A stretch of 5,188 nucleotides of DNA, taken from contig CAJQRT010000018.1 in NCBI GenBank assembly GCA_905612335.1, positions 1-5,188 on the forward strand, given 5' to 3'. Both the position numbers and the translations under genes were made by a program. Positions 1-5,188 of the stretch are shown here, piece after piece. The notes under the pieces are model-generated. The model was not told where the DNA came from. It saw nothing but the letters and a program-made list of their open reading frames with translations, and made no database searches. Position 1 is the first letter of the stretch. Each line of letters starts with the position of its first letter. The stretch comes from an uncultured Candidatus Pelagibacter sp. GTDB taxonomy: Bacteria; Pseudomonadota; Alphaproteobacteria; Pelagibacterales; Pelagibacteraceae.

Positions 1-2
1 CA

Positions 3-188
3 AGAAATAATGCTGAATATAAAGAGATTAGTATTGCAACAGTTGATGGTGCGATGGATGAAATGATTACAAAAGCTAATGGAAAAAGAACAGTTCCTCA
101 AATATTTTTTGATGATCAGCACATTGGTGGCTACGATGATATTAGAGCTTTAGAAAAAGAGAATAAATTACTAGAACTTTTAAAGTAA
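3..188 (+). CDS. grxC: Glutaredoxin 3 (GrxC), C-terminal part
   Basis: This is the last 61 codons of a gene that starts before the window, ending in TAA at 186-188. Glutaredoxins are small cytoplasmic thiol oxidoreductases that use glutathione to reduce protein disulfides and mixed disulfides. The visible part holds the family's glutathione-binding signatures: the cis-proline TVP motif (fragment residues 30-32, followed by QIFFDDQHIGG) and the GGYDD segment (residues 43-46) that starts the C-terminal helix. The stretch from TVPQIFF to GGYDDIRAL closely follows the GrxC/Grx3 pattern. The CPYC-type active site would lie upstream and cannot be checked, so whether it is monothiol or dithiol is unknown. 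A dithiol GrxC is more likely than a Grx4-type monothiol protein, because the latter usually carries a different WP(T/S)-type signature. The gene converges on msrB with one base between the stop codons. Confidence 0.9.
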   Translation, partial: RNNAEYKEISIATVDGAMDEMITKANGKRTVPQIFFDDQHIGGYDDIRALEKENKLLELLK

Positions 189-211
189 ATTAATTTTTAG
201 GCTTAAAAGTT
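175..211. terminator. Weak inverted repeat at the grxC/msrB convergent junction
   Basis: AACTTTTAA at 175-183 and TTAAAAGTT at 203-211 are perfect reverse complements, separated by 19 bases. A second palindrome, AAATTAATTT (187-196), lies between them and spans both stop codons. An inverted repeat between convergent genes that end one base apart could act as a terminator in both directions. The stem is almost all A:T and no clear T-run follows on either strand, so it does not look like a standard intrinsic terminator. In DNA this AT-rich such a repeat could also arise by chance. Confidence 0.3.
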
Positions 212-564
212 AAACAAACACCGTTATTGCAGTATCTTTTACCTGTTGGTTTTGGACCGTCTTCAAAGATATGACCATGATGACCACCACATTTTTTGCA
301 ATGATATTCTACTCTCTCATACCCTAATAGAGTGTCTGTTTTAGTTTCAAACGCCTCTGGTAATGATTGATAAAATGATGGCCAACCTGAACCACTTTCA
401 TATTTAGCAGTTGAGTCAAATAACTTTTCACCACAATTAGTACAGTGATAGCTCCCCTCTCTTTTTTCATGGTTTAGCTCACTAGTACCTGGTGCTTCAG
501 TACCATCTTCAAATAAAACTAATTTTTGTTCTGCAGTAAGGTCTTGATTAATTTTTTTTGTCAT
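190..564 (-). CDS. msrB: Peptide-methionine (R)-S-oxide reductase MsrB
   Basis: This 124-residue protein is a complete MsrB, which reduces the R-epimer of methionine sulfoxide in oxidised proteins in the cytoplasm. Two CxxC pairs (C41/C44 and C89/C92) form the structural zinc site. GWPSF at 60-64 supplies the substrate-pocket tryptophan (W61). H95 and H98 sit in the CGGHHGHIF segment, and RYCNN at 110-114 carries the catalytic cysteine, C112. The N-terminal TEAPGTSELNHEKREG stretch is typical of the alphaproteobacterial form. The only other cysteine is C117, in GVCLTF, where relatives usually have Ala or Ser; the position before GWPSF that is Cys in some MsrBs (SGCGWPSF) is Ser59 here. There is no signal peptide. 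The ATG lies 4 bases after the upstream dehydrogenase stop, so this is probably the last gene of that operon. The Shine-Dalgarno sequence is weak. An A8 run begins one codon after the start. Confidence 0.96.
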   Translation of the reverse strand: MTKKINQDLTAEQKLVLFEDGTEAPGTSELNHEKREGSYHCTNCGEKLFDSTAKYESGSGWPSFYQSLPEAFETKTDTLLGYERVEYHCKKCGGHHGHIFEDGPKPTGKRYCNNGVCLTFKPKN

Positions 565-568
565 AAAT

Positions 569-1519
569 TTATTCTAATATTCTTAATGGTTTACCAACAA
601 CACATGCCTCTAAACCTTCAATCATTTGTGTATAAAACATACTATAATTTTCTGCAGTAACATAACCAACATGAGGCATTAATAATGCATTTGGTAAAAA
701 TCTTAATTTATTACCTTCTGGTAAAGGTTCTTTTTCATAAACATCAAGGCCAGCACCAGCAATAACATTTGTTGATAATGCAATAATTAAATCATCTTCG
801 TTAATAATTGACCCTCTTGATGTATTAATTAAAAAAGCAGTTTTCTTCATCATATCTAACTCTTTTAATTTTATTAATTCTTTATATCTTTCACCTGCCT
901 GAACATGGATAGAAATAAAATCAGAATTTTGTAATATATCTTCTTTGCTACATGGCAAAACACCTAATTCTTTACAGGTGTCTAAGTTTAAATTTTCACT
1001 CCAAGCCATAACTTCCATGCCAAAAGCTTTACCAATTTTTGCAACTTGAGAACCAACTCTTCCAAGACCCACTAAGCCTAAAATTTTTCCTTTAAGTTCA
1101 AAGCCAATAGTCGATTGCCAATAACCTTGGTACATATTGTCAATTTCTTCTTTAAAGTTTCTGGCTAAACCTAAAATTAAACCCCACGTTAACTCAGAAG
1201 TACCTGAAAAACCAATCTCTGTTCCACATACTATAATCTTTCTTTTTTTGGCTGCAGCTAAGTCTATCGCTTTATTTCTTGAGCCACTTGTAATGATATA
1301 TTTAAGATCATTAAGATTATCGATTAAATTTTTTGTGATGGGAGTTCGCTCTCTCATTATTAATAATGCTTCAAAATCTGATAATTGTTCTATTGCATCT
1401 GCTTCATCAGTAAAAGGCTCACTGAATATTTTAAATTCATATTTTCCTGAGAGTTTTTTTAAATCAACAAACTCATGAGATACGTTTTGATAATCATCTA
1501 AGATGGCAACTTTAAGCAT
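569..1519 (-). CDS. D-2-hydroxyacid dehydrogenase family protein (NAD-dependent)
   Basis: This 316-residue enzyme belongs to the D-isomer-specific 2-hydroxyacid dehydrogenases, which interconvert 2-oxo acids and D-2-hydroxy acids with NAD(P)H. The discontinuous catalytic domain is about residues 1-103 plus the C-terminal tail; the Rossmann domain is about 104-287. The dinucleotide loop is GLGRVG (151-156). The catalytic triad is readable as R235 in NTSRG, E264 in DVYEKEP and H283 in MPHVGY. The N-terminal VAILDDYQNV, the MRERTP motif (55-60) and the SGSRNKAID stretch place it in the phosphoglycerate-dehydrogenase-like subgroup whose substrates are mostly unknown. There is no C-terminal ACT or serine-binding domain, so SerA is unlikely; a glyoxylate/hydroxypyruvate reductase or a broad 2-oxo acid reductase remains possible. 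The start overlaps the end of the upstream transporter gene by 8 bases, and an AGAAAG stretch in front of the ATG may be a weak ribosome site. Overlap and spacing indicate translational coupling in an operon. Confidence 0.9.
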   Translation of the reverse strand: MLKVAILDDYQNVSHEFVDLKKLSGKYEFKIFSEPFTDEADAIEQLSDFEALLIMRERTPITKNLIDNLNDLKYIITSGSRNKAIDLAAAKKRKIIVCGTEIGFSGTSELTWGLILGLARNFKEEIDNMYQGYWQSTIGFELKGKILGLVGLGRVGSQVAKIGKAFGMEVMAWSENLNLDTCKELGVLPCSKEDILQNSDFISIHVQAGERYKELIKLKELDMMKKTAFLINTSRGSIINEDDLIIALSTNVIAGAGLDVYEKEPLPEGNKLRFLPNALLMPHVGYVTAENYSMFYTQMIEGLEACVVGKPLRILE

Positions 1520-2411
1520 TTTTAGTCTTTCTATTTGATAAAAGAATTCCTGTTAAAATAAATATTGCACCCAACATATGATAAAACATAAATTTTTCAT
1601 TAAAAATAATCATTGCCATAATTGCACTTAAAATAGGCATCATATGTAAAAAAACACCTGCTCTATTAGCACCGATTAAAGCAACTCCTTTTATCCAAAA
1701 GATAAAAGAAATAAGACCTGGAAACAGAACTACATAAAACAAAATCATGTAAAAATTTTGATTTAAAACAATTCTAAAACCCATTTGGTATTCTATAAAA
1801 TAAATTGGTATTAAAAAAATAAACCCAAATGAAATTACCACCTCTAGTAACCCTAATTGAGATAGTTCATGTTTTTTTTTCTTTAATAATGCTGAATAAG
1901 TGGCCCATGACAACATTCCAAAAACCATTGTAATGTCACCTTTATTAAAATCTAAATTTAATAATATTCCAAGATTTGCTTTAGTTATAATTAAAACTAC
2001 TCCAATAAAAGAACACGCAACTCCTAATACTTGAAAAGTATTAGTCTTTTCAATCTTTAAAATTGATGAAATGAAAATGATCATCACTGGTATTGTTGAT
2101 ATCATCAATACTCCACTGATCACTTGAGTAAAATTTAAAGAATAATAGACGATTGAATTAAATATAGTGACACTTGTTATCCCAAGAACTGTGTAATATT
2201 TATAATTTTCTAAAATATAATTTCTTTTTCTTATTATTTCTTGAATTGTAAATGGTGCTAAAATCAACCAAGCAAAAAACCATCTATAAAAATTTAATGA
2301 AAAAGGTGGTACCTCATATTGACTGGCAAATTTTCCAACTAAGAAGTTTCCAGACCAAAATAAAGTTGCAAAAAATAAAAAAACATAAGCAATATTATTT
2401 TTATTTATCAC
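1512..2411 (-). CDS. EamA/DMT-family transporter, 10 membrane helices
   Basis: This 299-residue inner-membrane protein has the drug/metabolite transporter (EamA) fold, made of two repeated five-helix halves. Membrane segments lie at about 7-27, 36-56, 72-92, 98-118, 127-145, 158-176, 186-206, 220-240, 248-270 and 276-294. The internal duplication is visible: IPVMIIFISSILKIEK followed by a GVACSFIGVVLI helix matches MPILSAIMAMIIFNEK followed by a GAIFILTGILL helix. FWSGNFLVGK near the N-terminus and LNFYRW (39-44) are typical of the family. Members export or import amino acids, nucleosides and other metabolites; the substrate cannot be read from sequence. The start is GTG, directly after the TAA of the upstream dadA-like gene and in the same frame. 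No internal ATG occurs before residue 103, so a start near here is required to include the first helices. The 3' end overlaps the hydroxyacid dehydrogenase start by 8 bases. A T9 run on the + strand at 1872-1880 encodes the Lys177-180 loop. Confidence 0.92.
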   Translation of the reverse strand: MINKNNIAYVFLFFATLFWSGNFLVGKFASQYEVPPFSLNFYRWFFAWLILAPFTIQEIIRKRNYILENYKYYTVLGITSVTIFNSIVYYSLNFTQVISGVLMISTIPVMIIFISSILKIEKTNTFQVLGVACSFIGVVLIITKANLGILLNLDFNKGDITMVFGMLSWATYSALLKKKKHELSQLGLLEVVISFGFIFLIPIYFIEYQMGFRIVLNQNFYMILFYVVLFPGLISFIFWIKGVALIGANRAGVFLHMMPILSAIMAMIIFNEKFMFYHMLGAIFILTGILLSNRKTKNA

Positions 2412-3653
2412 TTAGTTAAATCTAAGAGAACTGTACGGTTTTAAATCTAAGTTTGTATTTTCTTCAGCAATCATACTTGAAATTATTTTCCCTGAAATTG
2501 GTCCTAATGTCCATCCTAAATGATGATGTCCAAAACAATAAAAAACATTTTTATATTTTTTTGAAGGTCCTATTACTGGTAAGTAATCTGGCAGTGTTGG
2601 TCTAAAACCAAGCCACTCATCTTCATGTTCAGGTAAATCACCCATCATATATTTTGCATTATTAATTAAATTTTTAACTCTTGATTTAGATAATGGATTA
2701 TCTAATCCACCAAACTCAACAGTGCCTACAACTCTAAGTCCTTGTTCCATGGGCGTAATACCAAATCCTCTATTTTGAAAAATTACCGGTCTACTTAAAA
2801 GATGATCACAATCTTTAAAATGAACATGGTATCCTCTTTCAGTATCAAGAGGTATTTTTTCATCCAAATTATCTGTTAATTTTTTTGAAAATGAACCACA
2901 GGCAATTACAATTTTATCAAAAAGAAAGCTTTGTGTTTCAGCTTTTATAACTGGTTTTTCATCATAAAAATTTATGTCTTTGATATTCATTTTTAAAAAC
3001 TTGCCTCCTTTTTTCAAAAAAAGATCATAAAGTTTTAAAAGAATTTTCTTAGGATTTCTGGCATGTCTACCATACTGATAATAAACACCTCCGTGATAGA
3101 TCGGTTTTATATTAGGCTCTAGATCATGAATTTCTTTTGGTGTTACTTCTTGTTGGTCAACACCTAGCTCATTTCTAACATTAATTTCAAGCTCTCTACT
3201 TTTTAAGTTTTGATTATTCCAAATATATAAAATACCTTTTTTTTCAACTAATCCTCCAAGATCTATATCATCAAATAATTCATCATAAGCAGGTAGAGCT
3301 AAATCTAAAATTTGATGCATATTTTTAGCAGTGTGCATCATTTTTTTTGTTGTGCAGTTTCTTATAAATTTTAAAAACCAGGGTACCATTTTTGGAACAT
3401 AGTTCCATTTAAGTGCAAGTGGTCCTGTAGAGCTTAAAAGCATTGCAGGGACATCACTTAAAACATCAGGTCTATTTATTGGAACAGATGCATATGGAGA
3501 AAAGTGGCCGGCATTACCATAAGATGCAGCGGGACTTCCTGGCTCATCTCTGTCAAAAATTGTAACACTAAAACCTTTTTTTTGTAAAAATAATGCATTG
3601 GAAATACCTTGTATGCCAGCACCCACAATTCCAATTTTTAAATTTTTTTCCAT
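2412..3653 (-). CDS. DadA-like FAD-dependent D-amino-acid dehydrogenase
   Basis: This 413-residue protein is a DAO-superfamily flavoenzyme resembling DadA, which oxidatively deaminates D-amino acids to 2-oxo acids and ammonia and passes electrons to the respiratory chain. The N-terminus shows the FAD Rossmann motif GAGIQG (11-16), ending at D34 in TIFDRDEPG. The ASYGNAGHFSP stretch (43-53) follows. Further family signatures are the ERGYH motif (272-276), GFRPTLPDYLPVIGPS (349-364) and the C-terminal FAD-contacting GHHHLGWTLGP (375-385). Length is close to E. coli DadA (about 430). There is no signal peptide or membrane helix; family members usually sit on the inner face of the membrane. Substrate is uncertain: D-alanine, D-hydroxyproline or another amino acid such as sarcosine-like imino acids could fit, so no gene symbol is given. 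The ATG follows the only sizeable gap in the minus-strand block and is preceded by a weak AAAGTG ribosome-site-like sequence. It is the likely first gene of a four-gene unit. Confidence 0.88.
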   Translation of the reverse strand: MEKNLKIGIVGAGIQGISNALFLQKKGFSVTIFDRDEPGSPAASYGNAGHFSPYASVPINRPDVLSDVPAMLLSSTGPLALKWNYVPKMVPWFLKFIRNCTTKKMMHTAKNMHQILDLALPAYDELFDDIDLGGLVEKKGILYIWNNQNLKSRELEINVRNELGVDQQEVTPKEIHDLEPNIKPIYHGGVYYQYGRHARNPKKILLKLYDLFLKKGGKFLKMNIKDINFYDEKPVIKAETQSFLFDKIVIACGSFSKKLTDNLDEKIPLDTERGYHVHFKDCDHLLSRPVIFQNRGFGITPMEQGLRVVGTVEFGGLDNPLSKSRVKNLINNAKYMMGDLPEHEDEWLGFRPTLPDYLPVIGPSKKYKNVFYCFGHHHLGWTLGPISGKIISSMIAEENTNLDLKPYSSLRFN

Positions 3654-3660
3654 GACACTT

Positions 3661-3707
3661 TATATAATTCTTAAATATAAATATTCTCGCGACAAATTCG
3701 ACAAGTT
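3661..3707 (-). promoter_or_regulatory. Possible promoter/operator region for the dadA-like operon
   Basis: The 68-bp gap between rodA and the dadA-like gene is the only room for a promoter in the minus-strand block. On the minus strand, TTGTCG (complement of 3699-3704) could serve as a -35 element. Candidate -10 hexamers are TTTATA at 17-bp spacing (complement of 3676-3681) or TATATT at 19-bp spacing (complement of 3674-3679). A second TTGTCG (complement of 3690-3695) is paired with AAGAAT at 17 bp. None matches the consensus well, and AT-rich DNA gives such matches easily. The placement, more than the motif quality, supports the call. Confidence 0.35.
3690..3707. repeat. Tandem 9-bp direct repeat in the dadA leader
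   Basis: CGACAAATT (3690-3698) is followed directly by CGACAAGTT (3699-3707), with 8 of 9 positions identical. The left copy overlaps a TCGCGA palindrome (3687-3692), which stands out as a GC-rich island in this AT-rich gap. Two close direct copies at about one helical turn, lying in the only promoter-sized gap, would fit a binding site for a regulator of the dadA operon. The regulator is not visible in the window. Confidence 0.35.
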
Positions 3708-3724
3708 AAGCACTAAAATGCTTA
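3707..3724. other. Small stem-loop overlapping the rodA stop codon
   Basis: TAAGCA (3707-3712) and TGCTTA (3719-3724) are a perfect 6-bp inverted repeat around a 6-base loop. On the minus strand the first arm begins with the rodA stop codon TAA. No T-run follows, so it is unlikely to be an efficient intrinsic terminator; it could protect or mark the 3' end of the mrdA-rodA message, or mean nothing. Transcription may well continue into the dadA-like gene. Confidence 0.3.
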
Positions 3725-4843
3725 GGCTATTAGCTGTTTATGATTAATTTTAGCACTCATAACAATTGCAAATCCAATCATTGTTGCAAGCATGGAAGAT
3801 CCTCCATATGACATAATTGGTAGTGGTGATCCAACGATAGGCAGTAAGCCCAAAACCATAGACATGTTTACTGTTACGTAAAAAAATATTGCAGATCCAT
3901 AACCATAACAAAAAAGTTTAGCAAAATAACTTCTCGAAATTACACCAATTCTTAATACTCTGTAAATAATAATTATATAAATTAATAATAGACCTAGGGA
4001 CCCTAAAAAACCATGCTCCTCTGCAAATAAAGTGAAAATAAAATCTGTATGCTTTTCTGGTAGAAATTCTAAATAACTTTGAGTGCCTTTTAAAAAACCT
4101 TTGCCGGTTAAACCTCCTGATCCAACTGCTATTTTAGATTGAATAATTTGATAGCCTGCACCCAAAGGATCTCTATCAGGATTAAGGAATGTTAAAATTC
4201 TAAGTTTTTGATAAGGTTGTAAAAAAGCAATAGCAAAAGGTGTTGAAATTAATAAAACTATAAATGAATATATAAAATATTTAATATTAATTCCTGCAAG
4301 CCAAATGACAACTAGTCCACTTAATGCAATTAAAATTGAAGTACCTAAATCAGGTTGAATAATAACAAGCATAATAGGTAAAATTAAAATTATTAAAGCA
4401 ACAAACATAACTTGAAAACTATTAACTTTATTGAGTTGTATGCGGTGATAATATTTAGCAAGACATACTATTATTGCAATTTTCATCAATTCAGAAGGTT
4501 GTAAGTTAATAAAATATAAATTAATCCATCTTTGAGATCCTGAGGCTTTAACACCGTATAAAGAAGCCCAAAGTAAAAGAAATAAAACCACAACATAAAA
4601 CAAATAAGCAATGTAATGCCAAAATTTAATATTAAAGAATGACATAAAAATCATTATTGTAAAAAAAATTAAAAATTTTAAAATATGACTTTTGCTATGA
4701 AATAAAATTTCACCTCCGTCTGTTGAGTACATTGATAAGGCACTAATCAATCCAAGTAATAAAATACAAATTAGCAAAATATAATCAAAATTTTTTAACT
4801 TTTGAAAAAAGGTGGGTTGTGAATTAAATGAGTTATATTGCAT
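3722..4843 (-). CDS. rodA: RodA, SEDS-family peptidoglycan glycosyltransferase
   Basis: This 373-residue polytopic inner-membrane protein is RodA (MrdB), the glycosyltransferase that polymerises lipid II into glycan strands during side-wall elongation, working with PBP2 and the Mre proteins. The family signatures are in order: GSQRWI (102-107), LQPSE (114-118), QPDLGT (163-168), the loop FLNPDRDPLGAGYQIIQS (219-236), VGSGGLTGKGF (240-250), and LPEKHTDFIF (261-270) with the catalytic aspartate D267. They are followed by FAEEHGFLG and, near the C-terminus, LPIVGSPLPIMSYGGSS (334-350). About ten membrane segments can be seen. Length matches E. coli RodA (370). The SYLEFLPEKHTDFIF form and the mrdA neighbour favour RodA over the division homologue FtsW. 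The ATG directly follows the TAA of mrdA with no gap and in the same frame; no clear Shine-Dalgarno sequence is seen, so translation is probably coupled to mrdA. Confidence 0.96.
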   Translation of the reverse strand: MQYNSFNSQPTFFQKLKNFDYILLICILLLGLISALSMYSTDGGEILFHSKSHILKFLIFFTIMIFMSFFNIKFWHYIAYLFYVVVLFLLLWASLYGVKASGSQRWINLYFINLQPSELMKIAIIVCLAKYYHRIQLNKVNSFQVMFVALIILILPIMLVIIQPDLGTSILIALSGLVVIWLAGINIKYFIYSFIVLLISTPFAIAFLQPYQKLRILTFLNPDRDPLGAGYQIIQSKIAVGSGGLTGKGFLKGTQSYLEFLPEKHTDFIFTLFAEEHGFLGSLGLLLIYIIIIYRVLRIGVISRSYFAKLFCYGYGSAIFFYVTVNMSMVLGLLPIVGSPLPIMSYGGSSMLATMIGFAIVMSAKINHKQLIA

Positions 4844-5188
4844 TTATATTTCTAAATCATTTTGTTTACTCTGTTTTTCTCTTAATTCGTGTCTATCTAT
4901 AATTAATTTAAAAAGTTTTTTTGCAATTGGTGCTGCAGTTGAGCTTCCAGATCCACCATGTTCAATTACTATGCTTAATGCATATCTTGGATTTTTGTAT
5001 GGTCCAAACGCTATGTATAGCGCATGATCTCTTTCATTATAGGGAATTTCAAATGTTTTTAAGTCAAGCTCTCTATCTAATTTTGTAATCCGTCTAACTT
5101 GTGATGTTCCTGTTTTTCCAGCAAATTGATATTTAGGATTATCAATTCTTGACTTATAAGAAGTTCCTCTGATTTCATTTGTAGATGC
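4844..5188 (-). CDS. mrdA: Penicillin-binding protein 2 (MrdA), C-terminal part
   Basis: This is the last 114 codons of a gene that continues past the right edge of the window. PBP2 is the inner-membrane D,D-transpeptidase of the elongation complex; it crosslinks the glycan strands made by RodA and activates RodA by direct contact. The visible segment contains the third active-site motif of penicillin-binding transpeptidases, KTGTS (fragment residues 25-29, in the QFAGKTGTSQV context). It is followed by DHALYIAFGPYKNPRYALSIVIEHGG, matching the end of class B PBP transpeptidase domains, and a short charged tail. The catalytic SxxK and SxN motifs lie outside the window. The immediate rodA neighbour and the DHALYIAFGPY pattern support PBP2 rather than the division protein PBP3/FtsI. 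The stop codon abuts the rodA start. Confidence 0.93.
   Translation of the reverse strand, partial: ASTNEIRGTSYKSRIDNPKYQFAGKTGTSQVRRITKLDRELDLKTFEIPYNERDHALYIAFGPYKNPRYALSIVIEHGGSGSSTAAPIAKKLFKLIIDRHELREKQSKQNDLEI

Noticed and set aside
1137..1478. A + strand open reading frame of 113 codons inside the hydroxyacid dehydrogenase
   Set aside because: It lies wholly antisense to a well-supported enzyme gene, and its translation shows no recognisable motif; it is a shadow frame.
569..1519. Identification as SerA (3-phosphoglycerate dehydrogenase)
   Set aside because: The catalytic residues match the wider family, but the C-terminal regulatory domain is absent and the N-terminal motifs fit a subgroup of unknown substrate; the neighbours are not serine genes.
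3707..3724. Intrinsic terminator separating mrdA-rodA from the dadA-like operon
   Set aside because: The 6-bp stem is followed by no T-run on the minus strand, so I list it only as a stem-loop of uncertain role.
3722..4843. Identification as FtsW, the division homologue of RodA
   Set aside because: The direct mrdA neighbour, the length close to E. coli RodA and the absence of mur/fts neighbours favour RodA.
4812..5027. A + strand open reading frame of 71 codons across the mrdA end and rodA start
   Set aside because: It is antisense to two conserved genes with clear family motifs and has no features of its own.

Overview
This is an AT-rich, very densely packed bacterial chromosome segment. 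The best guess is a SAR11-clade alphaproteobacterium ('Candidatus Pelagibacter' type). The reasons are the base composition, the near absence of intergenic DNA, the Lys/Asn/Ile-rich proteins, and the look of the MsrB and D-2-hydroxyacid dehydrogenase. This assignment is inferred from style and remembered families, not from a marker gene. No stretch longer than 68 bases lies outside a gene. I see no tRNA or rRNA gene, insertion sequence, CRISPR array or phage gene.

Layout, left to right. The 3' end of a glutaredoxin gene (grxC, + strand) runs to 188. After a single base it meets the end of a minus-strand block that fills the rest of the window. Read in the direction of transcription (high to low coordinates), that block is: the 3' end of mrdA (PBP2), rodA, a 68-bp gap, a DadA-like FAD amino-acid dehydrogenase, an EamA-family transporter, a D-2-hydroxyacid dehydrogenase, and msrB.

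The block probably holds two functional units. mrdA-rodA encodes the transpeptidase and glycosyltransferase of the cell-elongation peptidoglycan synthase. The stop of mrdA directly abuts the start of rodA. The second unit begins after the 68-bp gap, which is the only room for a promoter and contains a tandem 9-bp repeat. Its four genes are joined by a zero-base junction, an 8-base overlap and a 4-base gap, so they are probably co-transcribed. An amino acid (probably a D-isomer) oxidised by the DadA-like enzyme gives a 2-oxo acid. The hydroxyacid dehydrogenase could interconvert that with a D-2-hydroxy acid, and the EamA protein could move a related small metabolite. This pathway is inference from neighbourhood. 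MsrB and the convergent glutaredoxin are both thiol-redox proteins.

I did not find a clearly new system. The points most worth a second look are the two same-frame stop-start junctions, the unusual cysteine arrangement in MsrB, and the dadA-eamA-hydroxyacid dehydrogenase grouping.
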